From assembly GCA_946902985.2 (NCBI GenBank), contig OX336392.1:22767482-22831481 (forward strand): 64,000 nt of DNA. Direction: 5' to 3'. The position numbers and the translations under genes are program-made. The notes beneath the pieces were generated by a model that was not told the origin of the DNA, did no database searches, and was given only the letters and a program-made list of their open reading frames with translations. Source of the stretch: Meconema thalassinum (taxonomy: Eukaryota; Arthropoda; Insecta; Orthoptera; Tettigoniidae). Below, piece by piece: positions 44,701 to 54,312 of the stretch (positions are counted from its first letter, which is position 1; each line of letters starts with the position of its first letter).

Positions 44701-46727
44701 TTAGTTAGGTAATATGCGATGTATAACTAGTGGTTTGCTGTTCATGTTCGTCAATCCAGGTGGTAGTTCATTAAGTAGTGATGGTATAATATAATCTAGT
44801 CTCTTGAAACCATAGCTATTTATAGATAAGGGTTTTACATATTTAGTACTTGTTATGGCTCTTGTTTGTATGTTGTGAGAGACCTTATGCCTGAATCTTG
44901 GATCATGGTAGTAGAGATTCAGTACGGTAATTTGAAACAACTCTTTAATATTAAAATAAGGGATATCAGTGAAATATTTAAAGAACCTGTTTTGACTGTC
45001 TTGGTGATTATTAATTAAAGTTGTGTTTTGATTTCCCAAAGCTGCTATAGCATATCTTAATTTGCTTTCAATCAGAGCACTATAAATGGTTTTGTAAGTT
45101 TTCCTATCAACATAAAATCGGAGATTGTAGAAGGTGTAGAGGTTTGCTCTTAGGTTTTTTATTATGTTTACTGTGTGTGTGTTCATTTTAAAGTGTTCAT
45201 CAAGGGCAATTCCTAGGTATTTTTGTGTCGAAGTACTATTTATGAAGGTGTTACATTTGCAACCTGCCAGGATGTTTTGGTGTATGCATGATAAGCTGTG
45301 GTGCGTTAGTTTGTATTTTTCTTGTGTGAAGTGATCAACTCTGATGTGCATTATTTTAGATTTGGTTGTATTTATATACAAATTGAGAAGCCTCCGTCGC
45401 TTAGAGCGGCAGCACGCCAGCCTCTCACCGCTGGGTCTGTGGTTCACATCCCGGTCAGTCCATGTGATATCTGTGCGGGACAGAACGGAGGCAGACAGGT
45501 TTGCCTCCGGGTACTCCGGTTTTCCCTGTCAAAATTTCATTGCAGCAACACTCTCCACTATAATTTCATTTCATTTAGTCATTGCCCCAGAGGAGTGCGT
45601 CAGGCCTCGGCAGCCGGCACAGTTCATATCCTCGCCGCTAGACGGGGGCTTCATTCATTCCATTTCTGACCCGGTCGGAGACTGGAAGAAGGCTGTGGAT
45701 TTTCATTCATATACAAATTATTGTCATGATACCATCTTGTGATGTTATTGAAGTCTTCTTGAAGTCTATCAAAAGCTGTTTTAGAGTCTTTATGTATGGT
45801 AAATATAGTGGTCTCATCAGCATAAATCAATATTTTACTGTGTTTAATGGCTTCATTCATGTCGTTTACGAACAGGTTATATAGTGTAGGTGAAATAATA
45901 CTGCCTTGAGGAATATCCTGTGTTCCTTCTGCTGCGTCACTGATATTATTATTGTTCATAACTGCCATTTCTCTGTTTTTCAGATGGCTTTCGAATAGTT
46001 TATAAGTCTTGCCTCTTATTCCAATATCGTGTATTTTAGCAAGGCGATTTATTGTGTCAAATGCTTTAGAAAAGTCAAGAAAAAGTACCATTATGTGATT
46101 GTTCTTATTTAAGGCATTATTTTTTACATTGGCAAATTCGGCCAGGAGTTGTTCAGTACTTTTTCCCTTCCTAAAACCGTATAGGTGTCCCTTTAAAATA
46201 TCATATTTATTTAGGAAATTGTTCAATCTCTTATCCAAGCATTTTTCCATTATTTTGTGTAGGATTGATAAAATGCATATTGGTCTGTAGTTGCCAAAGT
46301 CTAAGTGATCGCCATTCTTATATATTGGTTTAATAATGGTGTATTTCAGATATTTTGGTATTATGCCTGATTCGAATATCTTGTTTATGAGATGTGTTAT
46401 GATTGGTATATATTTTTTGGATGTTGCCTTTATGTCTTTCAAGCGTATATTGTCCGCCCCAGGCGATTTGTCTGTTTTTAATTCCTTAATTATGTTCTCT
46501 ATTTCACATTCATCAGTTTCAAGTAATGTGAAGAAATTCATTAATGTGTTTCTATTTGATTGCCATATGTTGATACTACAGTTAGGAGCTAGGTTGGTTA
46601 TTTTTTCACTAAAGGTACTGTTGAATTTATTGACTATCCCTTCGTTAGTATAATGTATTCTTAAATGTTTGTTTATGACTTCATTGATAGTTCGTGTTTT
46701 TCGACCATCATTAATGACTTTCCACAT
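44701..46727 (-). pseudogene. LINE reverse transcriptase interrupted by SINE S8
   Basis: The front part (46727 to 45709) has IKELKTDKSPGADNIRLKDI, KPIYKNGDHLDFGNYRPICI, GFRKGKSTEQLLAEF, MVLFLDFSKAFDTI and IPQGSIISPTLYNLFVNDM. The catalytic box reads YADETTIF, so the second Asp of YADD is Glu. The back part (45384 to 44701) continues with TTKSKIMHIRV, STQKYLGIALDEHFKMNTH and ALIESKLRYAIAALG. SINE plus one target copy is 335 bp; removing it joins the two frames without any shift, so the gene was open when the SINE arrived. With the SINE present the frame ends inside it. Confidence 0.85.
45385..45708 (+). repeat. SINE family S8 with perfect 11-bp target duplication
   Basis: Head GCCTCCGTCGCTTAGAGCGG and GGTTCACATCCCGGTC (B-box), body GGGTACTCCGGTTTTCCCTG, CATTGCCCCAGAGGAGTGCG, CTCGGCAGCCGGCACAGTTC and CTCGCCGCTAGACGGGGGCT. 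ATATACAAATT flanks it at 45374-45384 and 45709-45719. It is a tRNA-derived SINE inserted in the LINE reverse transcriptase gene. Confidence 0.9.
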
Positions 46728-47074
46728 TCCTTTATTATCGTTTTTGGAACTATTTATCTTATTTTTATAATATTGATGTTTTGTTTATTAGCTTATTTAA
46801 TTTGTTTCTGAAAGCTTTGTATTCATTTTTTATTGTAATATTATCCTTGTTTCCGAGCATTGTTTTGTAAAGTCTGTCTCTTTACATTGTATTTTTAGGC
46901 CATAAGAGAACCATTGTTTGCTTTTTCTATGTTTACGTGTGGTTATGTAAGATGCTTTTTGGTAGATTTCCTTAAATTTGGATGTTATATTGTTATATAT
47001 GTCATTAGGATATTATAATTCAAGGCAATCTGTCCAGTAATAATAATAATTCCAATTTCAATTTATTTATTAAA

Positions 47075-47210
47075 TACTTATACTATTGATATTACATTTT
47101 GTGATATGTCTCACGAATCTAACGGAAAATCCAGTACAGACTATCTGTGAGACATATTCATTATTATTTACACACAGATTGTACTGTATTTCAATACAAG
47201 AATGAATGGA
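47075..47210 (-). repeat. Second copy of the LINE-7 3' end
   Basis: About 130 bp similar to 44441-44570: GTGATATGTCTCACGAATCT, CAGTACAGACTATCTGTGAG and ATTTCAATACAAG. Similarity ends shortly after, so it is a tail-only copy or the flank of a tandem insertion. Confidence 0.65.
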
Positions 47211-47434
47211 AAATAGATGTTACTTTAAAAACTGTATATATATATTGTGCCCTTTTAGCAAGAAATATGCCAATCACAGTATACCAGCGTAGCTCAATTC
47301 GGGATTTTCGGGGCAGCGGTAAGTTCCCCCACTCTGTGACTCACATATTTTGGATTAATTAGAGGATACACTTGCAAAAATAACAACAAAATCAACTCCT
47401 ATTTTAACACATTTAATTAATCAAAATTATGGCG
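47211..47434. other. No gene recognised
   Basis: Spacer between the LINE-7 tail copy and the outer end of the large direct repeat. Confidence 0.4.
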
Positions 47435-50400
47435 CTACAAACAATTAAACAATTAAATTACTGACCCATAATCATCTACTTGTTCCAAATGAACAAGGAC
47501 TAACAATAGAATAAAACAATATTGTATTAAAACATATGGTTTCCATATAAATCAACAATTCCTACTTATTTTTACTTCCATAAAGCATCAACTGTGAGTT
47601 TCATATAACTCCGAGCTCTTTTGGGCACAATGCTTTCTGTAATAATGGTGTCATTCTTTGTACACCTTAAATACTACTTTTTATATTTTCTTAATCATCA
47701 AAAAATGCATAATTCCATTTAAAATTACATGTTAATTATCTAACTCAATATTTGGGCATTTTCACATATTTTCAGCTGTTATCATCTCTCTCTAGCCTTA
47801 CAAATACATTAAGGTAATCAGGAAATTACTTGTGTACTCCAGAGTATGAAGATACTTGACACAGTCAAAAAACTATGGTCACTCCCGAAACCTAGTTGCC
47901 TTCAATTTACTCGTGGAATCCTACTTCCATACAACATTACAATAGGGATTGTTATTTATTTCTTACGTCTTATAAGACCATTATCACATAAAAAACTACG
48001 ATCTGAACAGGCAAGCGGAAATATCAATCTACAAGGACCTCGGTTCAACGCCCGGGTCATTAACAACTTTAAACACTCCTGGTGTATTCATTATTCCTTA
48101 CAAAACGGCCTTCAGACACCCTCCTACACCAAGGGTCTGGCCGTGAAACTTGAGAGTTATTTATGACTATGCGGGAACCCTCCCGTCTAGCCCGAGCTAG
48201 AGCTCTCTTTAATGCTTTTACAAAACACAAACCTTTCATTCTCAGTTCTTTGTGGAGACCTGGCATTCTATTCTTCGTGTACATTCAACCATATTATTGG
48301 GCTCATAAACCACTTCGTAATCTTGGCGTTTATTAATTATGAAAGGTCCTCATTGATTGGGGAAGAGTAATTACACATTCTACGACGAATAATAAAGGGG
48401 CTTTCACAATTAGAGGATTCTGAGTTCGAATCTCTTCACAGGCCTCGGGAACCTTTCCCTTATAGAGGACTATACAAAATGCGATTTAGGGTCAGCCAAT
48501 AGCTATAAGGCCTACGCTCAATACCATACATTTGCTCCCTTTCAATAACATACACAATGCCTCGTGATACTACGTCACAAATAGAGGACTTATACCAATT
48601 CTCAATTCGCTACAATCAACTACCTCTCATAAGTAATTTACCAAGTACATTAACTTTTACGCGTTCCTAGCGTGACATTTTACTTTAATTACGCTCCTTT
48701 TGCGCTATACATTATTTTAAGCCTAGCGTCATCCAAAGAACTGATGATATCATATTAACAATTGATACACATCTCAATTTTTATATTATTCTTTCCATTG
48801 ACAATAACTTTCTCTCTTTTAAAGAACATGCATTTGAATATCATGTCTATACTTTTTATTAAGGCTCTAACGCTCTTATGTTCACATCAATTAATTTGAT
48901 CTTTATTTAATATTTCCTTACTTGGTTATTATTATTATTATTTCATATTTTTATTCTTTACACAAGCTCAAAAGCTATTTCTTTCATATCACTCACATTT
49001 ACTTTTATTTAAATATCTTTCATGATAATTATTAATTTTTCGCTTGCTCTTATGACAGTCGTCAAATACACTGACATTTTATTCATATATTTCCTCTACT
49101 GGATTTATTCTTTACATAATTTATTTATAGTTTCTCAAATTTCTATTTTTTGTTCAGACCGCGTTTTTGTTTATTCAGTATTTATTTATTTAAACACATC
49201 CCTTTTACACAAAAACTCCGGTGGATTTGTACACAATCATTTCCTGACACCAAAATAAAATGAAATTCATTACTCACATGTTTTTTTAAGGTCGTCTCAT
49301 GACCTTTATCCTTGTGCGGTGTTTCATTTTGGCCCACTTTGAAATTTACTCCATATTATAGAAATTCATCTTATGTACAAACACTTCTTGACACATATTT
49401 AATACACTTAACATTGACGACATTTTTAATACACTGGTGTATCCCTTTAGAACACACAATAAACACTAAAAAATATTAATTTTTTACACACAATCTTGAT
49501 AGATTTACACTTCACAACTTTTGATCACTAGGCCGTATTTTCTTAGCCTATCACACGTGACCTCTTACTCTCCCGTTTCCAAGGGTGAAATTTATTCAAT
49601 GTCGGCTTCCTATCCTGCAGAATACGAAAGTCTCGAAACATCTACTTTTCCCTGGAATCCTAATTCTTCGAATCCTATTATGGATGACCGGCTATTTCTC
49701 TAGCTTGAACGTCTTCCTTTTTTAGATCTAGTTTATCGATCCTAGTGAAAGTCTGTTCGGATCGAGGTCCCCTCGATAATCTATCGATAATCGATGGATT
49801 TATTTTATAACAGCTAGTACTTCTTGAGTCTAGTGCTTTAGAATAGTTCGTCTGCTTTCTTGGAGATAATGTCTATAGTCTCCGTTCTTCTTTATTTAAT
49901 CGGTTCTAGCACTCCTACGTTTCTGAAATACGTGGCGAACCTTACTCTGTTTTTCCCTATTTGGGTCCTTTAATTTAGATAACTGTTTATCTTCCTGTTA
50001 CGGTACTTCCGTACGTTATGATTTATTCGGTCGTTTATTTAAAGACCTATCGCCTTAAGTCCAACGTTCGCAGCCTGCTCTGACTATATTTTACGAACTT
50101 TTCACTGTAAACTTGTGTACTGTCAGACCTAAATCCTGTAACTAGGATTTTCCTAATTTTTCAACACGGCGATACTTTAATATTTCTTCTTTACAACTCC
50201 TTATGGAGGCAAGCAAGTTGTTAATACTGCGACGCCTATGGCTATCGGATATTAATTCTGCGGTGTAATACAGCGTTTCTCCCCTCAATGAGTACTGGTA
50301 AACTGTCTTCGGTGTGAAGCAGAATGACGCCCTACACGGCTGTCTGAATACTGATGCGTAGCAACGCCCCCTCGGGCTGTTTGGAACTGCTTGTACTGAT

Positions 50401-51237
50401 GCTCCAGCGTCACGTCCCCTGGACTGTTTGAGACTGCATGATGCGTAGCAACGCCCCCTCGAGCTGTTCGGAACTGCATATACTGTGATGTAGCCTTACG
50501 CCCCCTCACGGGCTGTCGGAATGACTGCATGTTTGGCTTGGTGATGCCAGGAGCTTTATACTCTTTCGCTACAAAAAGGTAAGACTCTAGCCCTTTCCGT
50601 GACCAACTTTTAAAATAATGGTTGCACAAATATAAAAATTTTACCTTCAAAAAGCTCGTCTTCTCAATGTCAAATAATCTCATTGCGCATAAGAATCGAT
50701 CGTGCAATTTGGAGATATTAATTAGTTTGTAGTCTTCAGCTGCGTAGGTGTTGCTGTTCTTTTGTACTCTCCCCTCTCTACAGGCCTTGGTAAATCCCCG
50801 ATGACGTATACTTGCGTTTGCAGTTTTCTCCTGTGCAATTATTAAAGGATTTTTCTTTACACAAAAATCTCTCATTCGAAATGATTCACTGTACTGTAAT
50901 TGTTTACTTATTTTTATACTCGTAAACGGGTTAAATTTAATTATTCTTCTTCTGGCGCATAGGCGGTGTTGTCGTTTTTCAGCAAGCTAAGCTCGATTTC
51001 CGAGTCAGGCTTCCTTGTCTAATAGTGGGAATTTTCCACTCGGTTATTAATACTCATGACTAGCTCCTTTCTGAATGTCAAGAGGGGTGATCTCATCTCT
51101 CGAACACCTGGCTCTCGCCTCTTGCACAACGTTAGGCTAGCATCCTGGCTTGATCTTTCTCTAAGTTACATTAGAAACTGTGCGTTTCTTTCATTTCTTC
51201 CCCAAATACATGGATTCGACCTCCTTGGTTCATCTCA
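47435..51237 (-). repeat. Large direct repeat, left copy (3' LTR candidate)
   Basis: On the minus strand it begins TGAGATGAACCAAGGAGGTC right after AAGGAAGGG, and ends near TTTGTAG at 47435. The core matches the right copy almost perfectly. The terminal 130 bp (47435-47566) match only weakly, for example GTTCCAAATGAAC at 47482 against 54336. It contains an intact 196-codon frame and a B-box-like GAGTTCGAATCTC at 48422. Confidence 0.7.
50285..50875 (-). CDS. 196-codon ORF in the left long repeat, unknown protein
   Basis: Basic protein with no recognised domain. The N-terminal 110 residues include SIRHRGFTKACREGRVQKNS and LHDRFLCAMRLFDIEKTSFL. The C-terminal third contains imperfect repeats around TARGGVATH (twice as FRTARGGVATHH / FQTARGGVATHQ, plus a third related stretch), encoded by a GC-rich minisatellite at about 50345-50530 (GATGCGTAGCAACGCCCCCT units of about 60 bp). 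It is on the same strand as the 698-residue ORF. It may be a chance frame over the minisatellite, and its identity in both repeats only reflects their recent common origin. Confidence 0.3.
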   Translation of the reverse strand: MRDFCVKKNPLIIAQEKTANASIRHRGFTKACREGRVQKNSNTYAAEDYKLINISKLHDRFLCAMRLFDIEKTSFLKVKFLYLCNHYFKSWSRKGLESYLFVAKEYKAPGITKPNMQSFRQPVRGRKATSQYMQFRTARGGVATHHAVSNSPGDVTLEHQYKQFQTARGGVATHQYSDSRVGRHSASHRRQFTSTH

Positions 51238-51246
51238 CCCTTCCTT
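51238..51246 (-). promoter_or_regulatory. Polypurine tract candidate
   Basis: Minus-strand AAGGAAGGG immediately before TG at the start of the left repeat, the expected place for plus-strand priming. Short, so only suggestive. Confidence 0.4.
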
Positions 51247-51918
51247 AGGATAAATAAATTTTCGAAAAATTTTGAGGAAATTTATTTCAATTAATTTTGT
51301 CTTTCTTTTATTCGTCGAAGCCATCATAACGTTGTTCGTACCTTCTGTTGTTTTATTTCTTTAAAGTTCCTTCCACTAATTGTGTAGGTTGGGTATGCTC
51401 TGTCCCTACCCTTTCTTTCTTTTTCCTTTATTAAATTGAAATTTTCTTCTTCAATAAAATCAATTATTTCTTTAAAGTTCCCTTCCTCTCTGGTCTGTGT
51501 TTAGGTTGGGTCTTCAAAGATCCCATTCATTCATTCCCCCTCGCTGACGTCTTCACTCAGGGTCATAAATTTCTTGTCACGTTTGGGTGTTTACAACTTC
51601 TACCCTCGTCTGGCGCATGCTTCTCCAAACTCGAGTCAAACAGTTGGTTTCCTTTCTTCTTTTCATAAGACGGACTTCTTGTCGGTCTGTTCTCTATTCA
51701 TTATGTATTTTCAACTTAATGACATTCTTTTAATTACCTTGCGGGTGCAACAAGCTTTACCCGTCATTTCATCATTATTGTACTCAGACTTCAAGTCTGT
51801 AACACTTCATTTGATTTTTAAGAGCTCGGTCTAACCTCACCTGACTCTTTCTGGTTTTCTTCCCCCTTCCTCATCTCTCTTTGAGATGGTATTTCAAACA
51901 AATATTCTTTTATTCCTC
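51247..51918. other. Interior of the LTR-type element, non-coding part
   Basis: Pyrimidine-rich plus strand without open frames of note. A block near 51871-51910 (CCTCATCTCTCTTTGAGATG) repeats imperfectly inside the ORF end at about 51978-52020 (CTTCATCTCGCATCGAGATG). No polymerase remnants were seen. Confidence 0.5.
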
Positions 51919-54015
51919 TTATTCTTCGACGGTTGCAAACGGCTTAACCCGTCGGCTTATGATGGAATAATCCTTTTCCTTCATCTCGCATCGAGATGGC
52001 ATTTCCAAAGAGTATTTCTTTTTTCGACTCTTCCAATTCATTAGGACTTTCAGATCTCCTTTCTTTCTCTTCTTTTTATCACTCCCTTTCTTTTTACGGA
52101 GCTTCCAGTTGAAGTATGCCTGAGCGTCTTCTTCCTCCAAGGCATTGTACATTGTCTCGTCTCCTCTCTCAGTTTCACTGGGGTATCCATTTTCATGTAA
52201 ACCGACTACCAATTGCGGTTTCCCTCTTTCCTGATTTTCTTTAAAGACAACTCCTCTTTTTTTTTCATTATTTCCAACAATCTCATCTTTTTCTTTTAGG
52301 TTTTCTTGGCTCTCATTGGCCTCGGTGTCCATTTCTCTTTTCTGTCGTCGGCATTCCTGGCATTTTATCACTAATTCGAGGATCTGTGCTTTCAATCTTT
52401 TCTCTTCTTCTTCTAATTGTTTCCTATCTTTCTTATCCTGAATTTCTTTTGGGTTTTCTTTTTCACTTTCCTTCGTCAAGTCTTGAACCTCTGTTTCCAT
52501 CGGTGCTTCGTTGATATTTTCTATTATTGTCTCTTCTACTTTCTCCCTTTCTTCAAGAATGATTATTTCCGTTTCTTCAACTATCAATTCTTTTGTTATC
52601 TCCTGTTCCGAGATTACTTCTTGCTCTTCCAGCTCAACCTTTTCATAGAAATGTTCTTCTTCCCTTTGCAGCTCATTTTCATTTCGGCTGTCCTCCTGTT
52701 CTGGACTTACTATTTCCTCTTGAATTTCCATTTGTTTCTCTGGAAGGATCTCAAAGTTTTCTTCAGTTTCCACTGGAATCATTTCAATTTCCACTTCTTT
52801 TTCTTCTCCTCTAATCTCAATTTTGGGCTCTTCTGGCACCGTGACTTCTTTTTCTTCTTTAATTTTTGCTGGCTTTTCAACTTCCGTCTGGACAACTGTT
52901 TCATTTATGACAGGGATAGCCATTTCTTTTGCTTTGAGGTCCTCTTCTAGTATGTATTCATCATATCTCTTCTGGGCAGCCTCTAATATCTCTTGGTATT
53001 CCGGAATCTTAACTTTCCTCAATTCAGCTAACTCCTGAATAGTTATTATTCCATCTTCATCATACATGCTCATTATGAACCGATGCATTTTACTCCTTTC
53101 CTCTACCATATAATCTTTCTGTTCCTTCACATATTTCAGCCTTTCGTGCTCTTGATAATCGGTCTTCCACCAGATCTTATTCCATGCGTCTCTTATTTTC
53201 CATACTTTATCCTCTATTTCACTTAATTCCTCAGTAAACATTTGTATCTGTTCCCACGGAGCTATTTCTATTTTTCCTTCTTTCTCCATGCGTTTCGCAA
53301 ATTTCTTCTTTGTTTCTATCAATGACCTTTTAATCTCAGGAATTTCTTTGTGTAGTTCTTCCAACTCCTGTTTGGGTATCTTACATTTATTTTTACAGGC
53401 CCTTTCACGGAGCCCATTTATTTTCATTATTTCCTCGAAAATACTGTCTGTTTGTTCCTTAATTCCTTCTTTTATTCTTAATTTGAGATCTTTTAATCCC
53501 CAAAGTTCGTTCCTCATTTTTTCATACTTATTATCCGTTTCCCGAATTATGTTCAAGAATTTATTTATTTCATCCCAAGTCGCCATTTCTTCTTTCTCCT
53601 TATCCTGAGTGCAAGGACTATCGTTCTTTTCCCCCGTACCTTCCAAGTCTACTTGAACCTGCATTACTACGTGAGACTTTGAATTACCTTCATTGTTATC
53701 ATTATTTGTATTAATTACATTTTCCCTTGGACTCGGTTTACAATTTTCCTTTTCCATTTGGAGCTCTAAAGACTCAACATTTACCCTTTTGTCTGCAGAC
53801 ATGTTACCTTCTCTTCGTGTAACTATGTCTCCAGGTGCACGCATGCTTTCTACAGAAACATTTACAATTTCTTTACTTGGGTATTCTTTATCCTTTCTAG
53901 ATTCCAATCCAAATATTTTTCTCATCTCCTCTCTCTCCTTGTTGAAGTGCTCCTCCAGGCACTCCTTTAACTCCCTTATTGTCAACATCTTATTAGAATA
54001 CAGTGGGCCACTCAT
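51919..54015 (-). CDS. 698-residue Glu/Lys-rich coiled-coil protein, gag-like candidate
   Basis: A single uninterrupted frame from a Met at 54015 (MSGPLYSNKMLTIRELKECL) to the stop at 51919. Residues about 140-380 are heptad-like coiled coil (KYEKMRNELWGLKDLKLRIK, then ELSEIEDKVWKIRDAWNKIW). About 390-545 is a long acidic Glu/Ile/Val stretch. Near 570 lies CQECRRQKR, and the C-terminus is strongly basic with NWKLRKKK and NWKSRKKK as an internal duplication. No CCHC knuckle, protease or RT motif. The position after a primer-site-like sequence and leader suggests a structural (gag-type) protein of the element; acidic-rod and basic-tail composition fits nucleic-acid binding assemblies, but homology is unknown. 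An intact 2.1-kb frame among decayed neighbours implies recent selection. Confidence 0.65.
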   Translation of the reverse strand: MSGPLYSNKMLTIRELKECLEEHFNKEREEMRKIFGLESRKDKEYPSKEIVNVSVESMRAPGDIVTRREGNMSADKRVNVESLELQMEKENCKPSPRENVINTNNDNNEGNSKSHVVMQVQVDLEGTGEKNDSPCTQDKEKEEMATWDEINKFLNIIRETDNKYEKMRNELWGLKDLKLRIKEGIKEQTDSIFEEIMKINGLRERACKNKCKIPKQELEELHKEIPEIKRSLIETKKKFAKRMEKEGKIEIAPWEQIQMFTEELSEIEDKVWKIRDAWNKIWWKTDYQEHERLKYVKEQKDYMVEERSKMHRFIMSMYDEDGIITIQELAELRKVKIPEYQEILEAAQKRYDEYILEEDLKAKEMAIPVINETVVQTEVEKPAKIKEEKEVTVPEEPKIEIRGEEKEVEIEMIPVETEENFEILPEKQMEIQEEIVSPEQEDSRNENELQREEEHFYEKVELEEQEVISEQEITKELIVEETEIIILEEREKVEETIIENINEAPMETEVQDLTKESEKENPKEIQDKKDRKQLEEEEKRLKAQILELVIKCQECRRQKREMDTEANESQENLKEKDEIVGNNEKKRGVVFKENQERGKPQLVVGLHENGYPSETERGDETMYNALEEEDAQAYFNWKLRKKKGSDKKKRKKGDLKVLMNWKSRKKKYSLEMPSRCEMKEKDYSIISRRVKPFATVEE

Positions 54016-54251
54016 GCCACCACACTAGTACATGCTTGAGTGATGATACTCTGAATCATTGTGTCCCAATTTCTTCAAAAAATTTACTTTGGTACGGGTG
54101 TTTACTACAACGTACCCTTTTGATAATTTTATTCAATTTCCTAAACCTTTATGGAAGTATTTAAAATTCAAAATTTCGAAAAACCATTTTTTTTTTTCAA
54201 AAAATGAAAATTTTGATTTTTCGAGAAAAACTCGGGTTTTCCCTGGGAAAA

Positions 54252-54312
54252 CTCATCCCTGCGTACTGGGCGCCAAAAATTTATATTTGCTAGAGGCCCC
54301 ACGTTGAAGCCA
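54252..54312 (-). promoter_or_regulatory. Primer-binding-site-like sequence (doubled)
   Basis: On the minus strand TGGCTTCAACGTGGGGCC (54312-54295) directly follows the long repeat, and TGGCGCCCAGTACGC lies at 54275-54261. Together they resemble TGGCGCCCAACGTGGGGC, the complement of a lysine tRNA 3' end used by many LTR elements. Each half keeps a different part of it (AACGTGGGGC in the first, TGGCGCCCA in the second). Confidence 0.5.

Larger units (their letters stand above)
44400..47030 (-). mobile_element. Jockey/CR1-group LINE, 5'-truncated, split by a SINE (LINE-7 copy)
   Basis: The minus-strand coding region (about 46970 to 44701) is followed by a 3' region with a conserved hairpin (44474-44523) and an AT-rich tail near 44400. 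A SINE sits at 45385-45708. Upstream of 46727 the linker is still recognisable in shifted frames (SYITTRKHRKSKQWFSYGL), so truncation is near 47000. Directly beyond lies a second copy of the 3' hairpin region (47075-47210), as if a second, tail-only copy lies upstream in the same orientation. Confidence 0.75.

Noticed and set aside
47846..48166. 106-codon plus-strand frame present in both long repeats (also 54697-55017)
   Set aside because: It has no domain, lies antisense to the element and is identical only because the repeats are recent duplicates.
52417..52950. 177-codon plus-strand frame rich in Phe and Leu, membrane-protein-like
   Set aside because: It is the antisense shadow of the Glu/Lys-rich 698-residue ORF; GAA/GAG read backwards gives TTC/CTC, hence the false hydrophobic protein.
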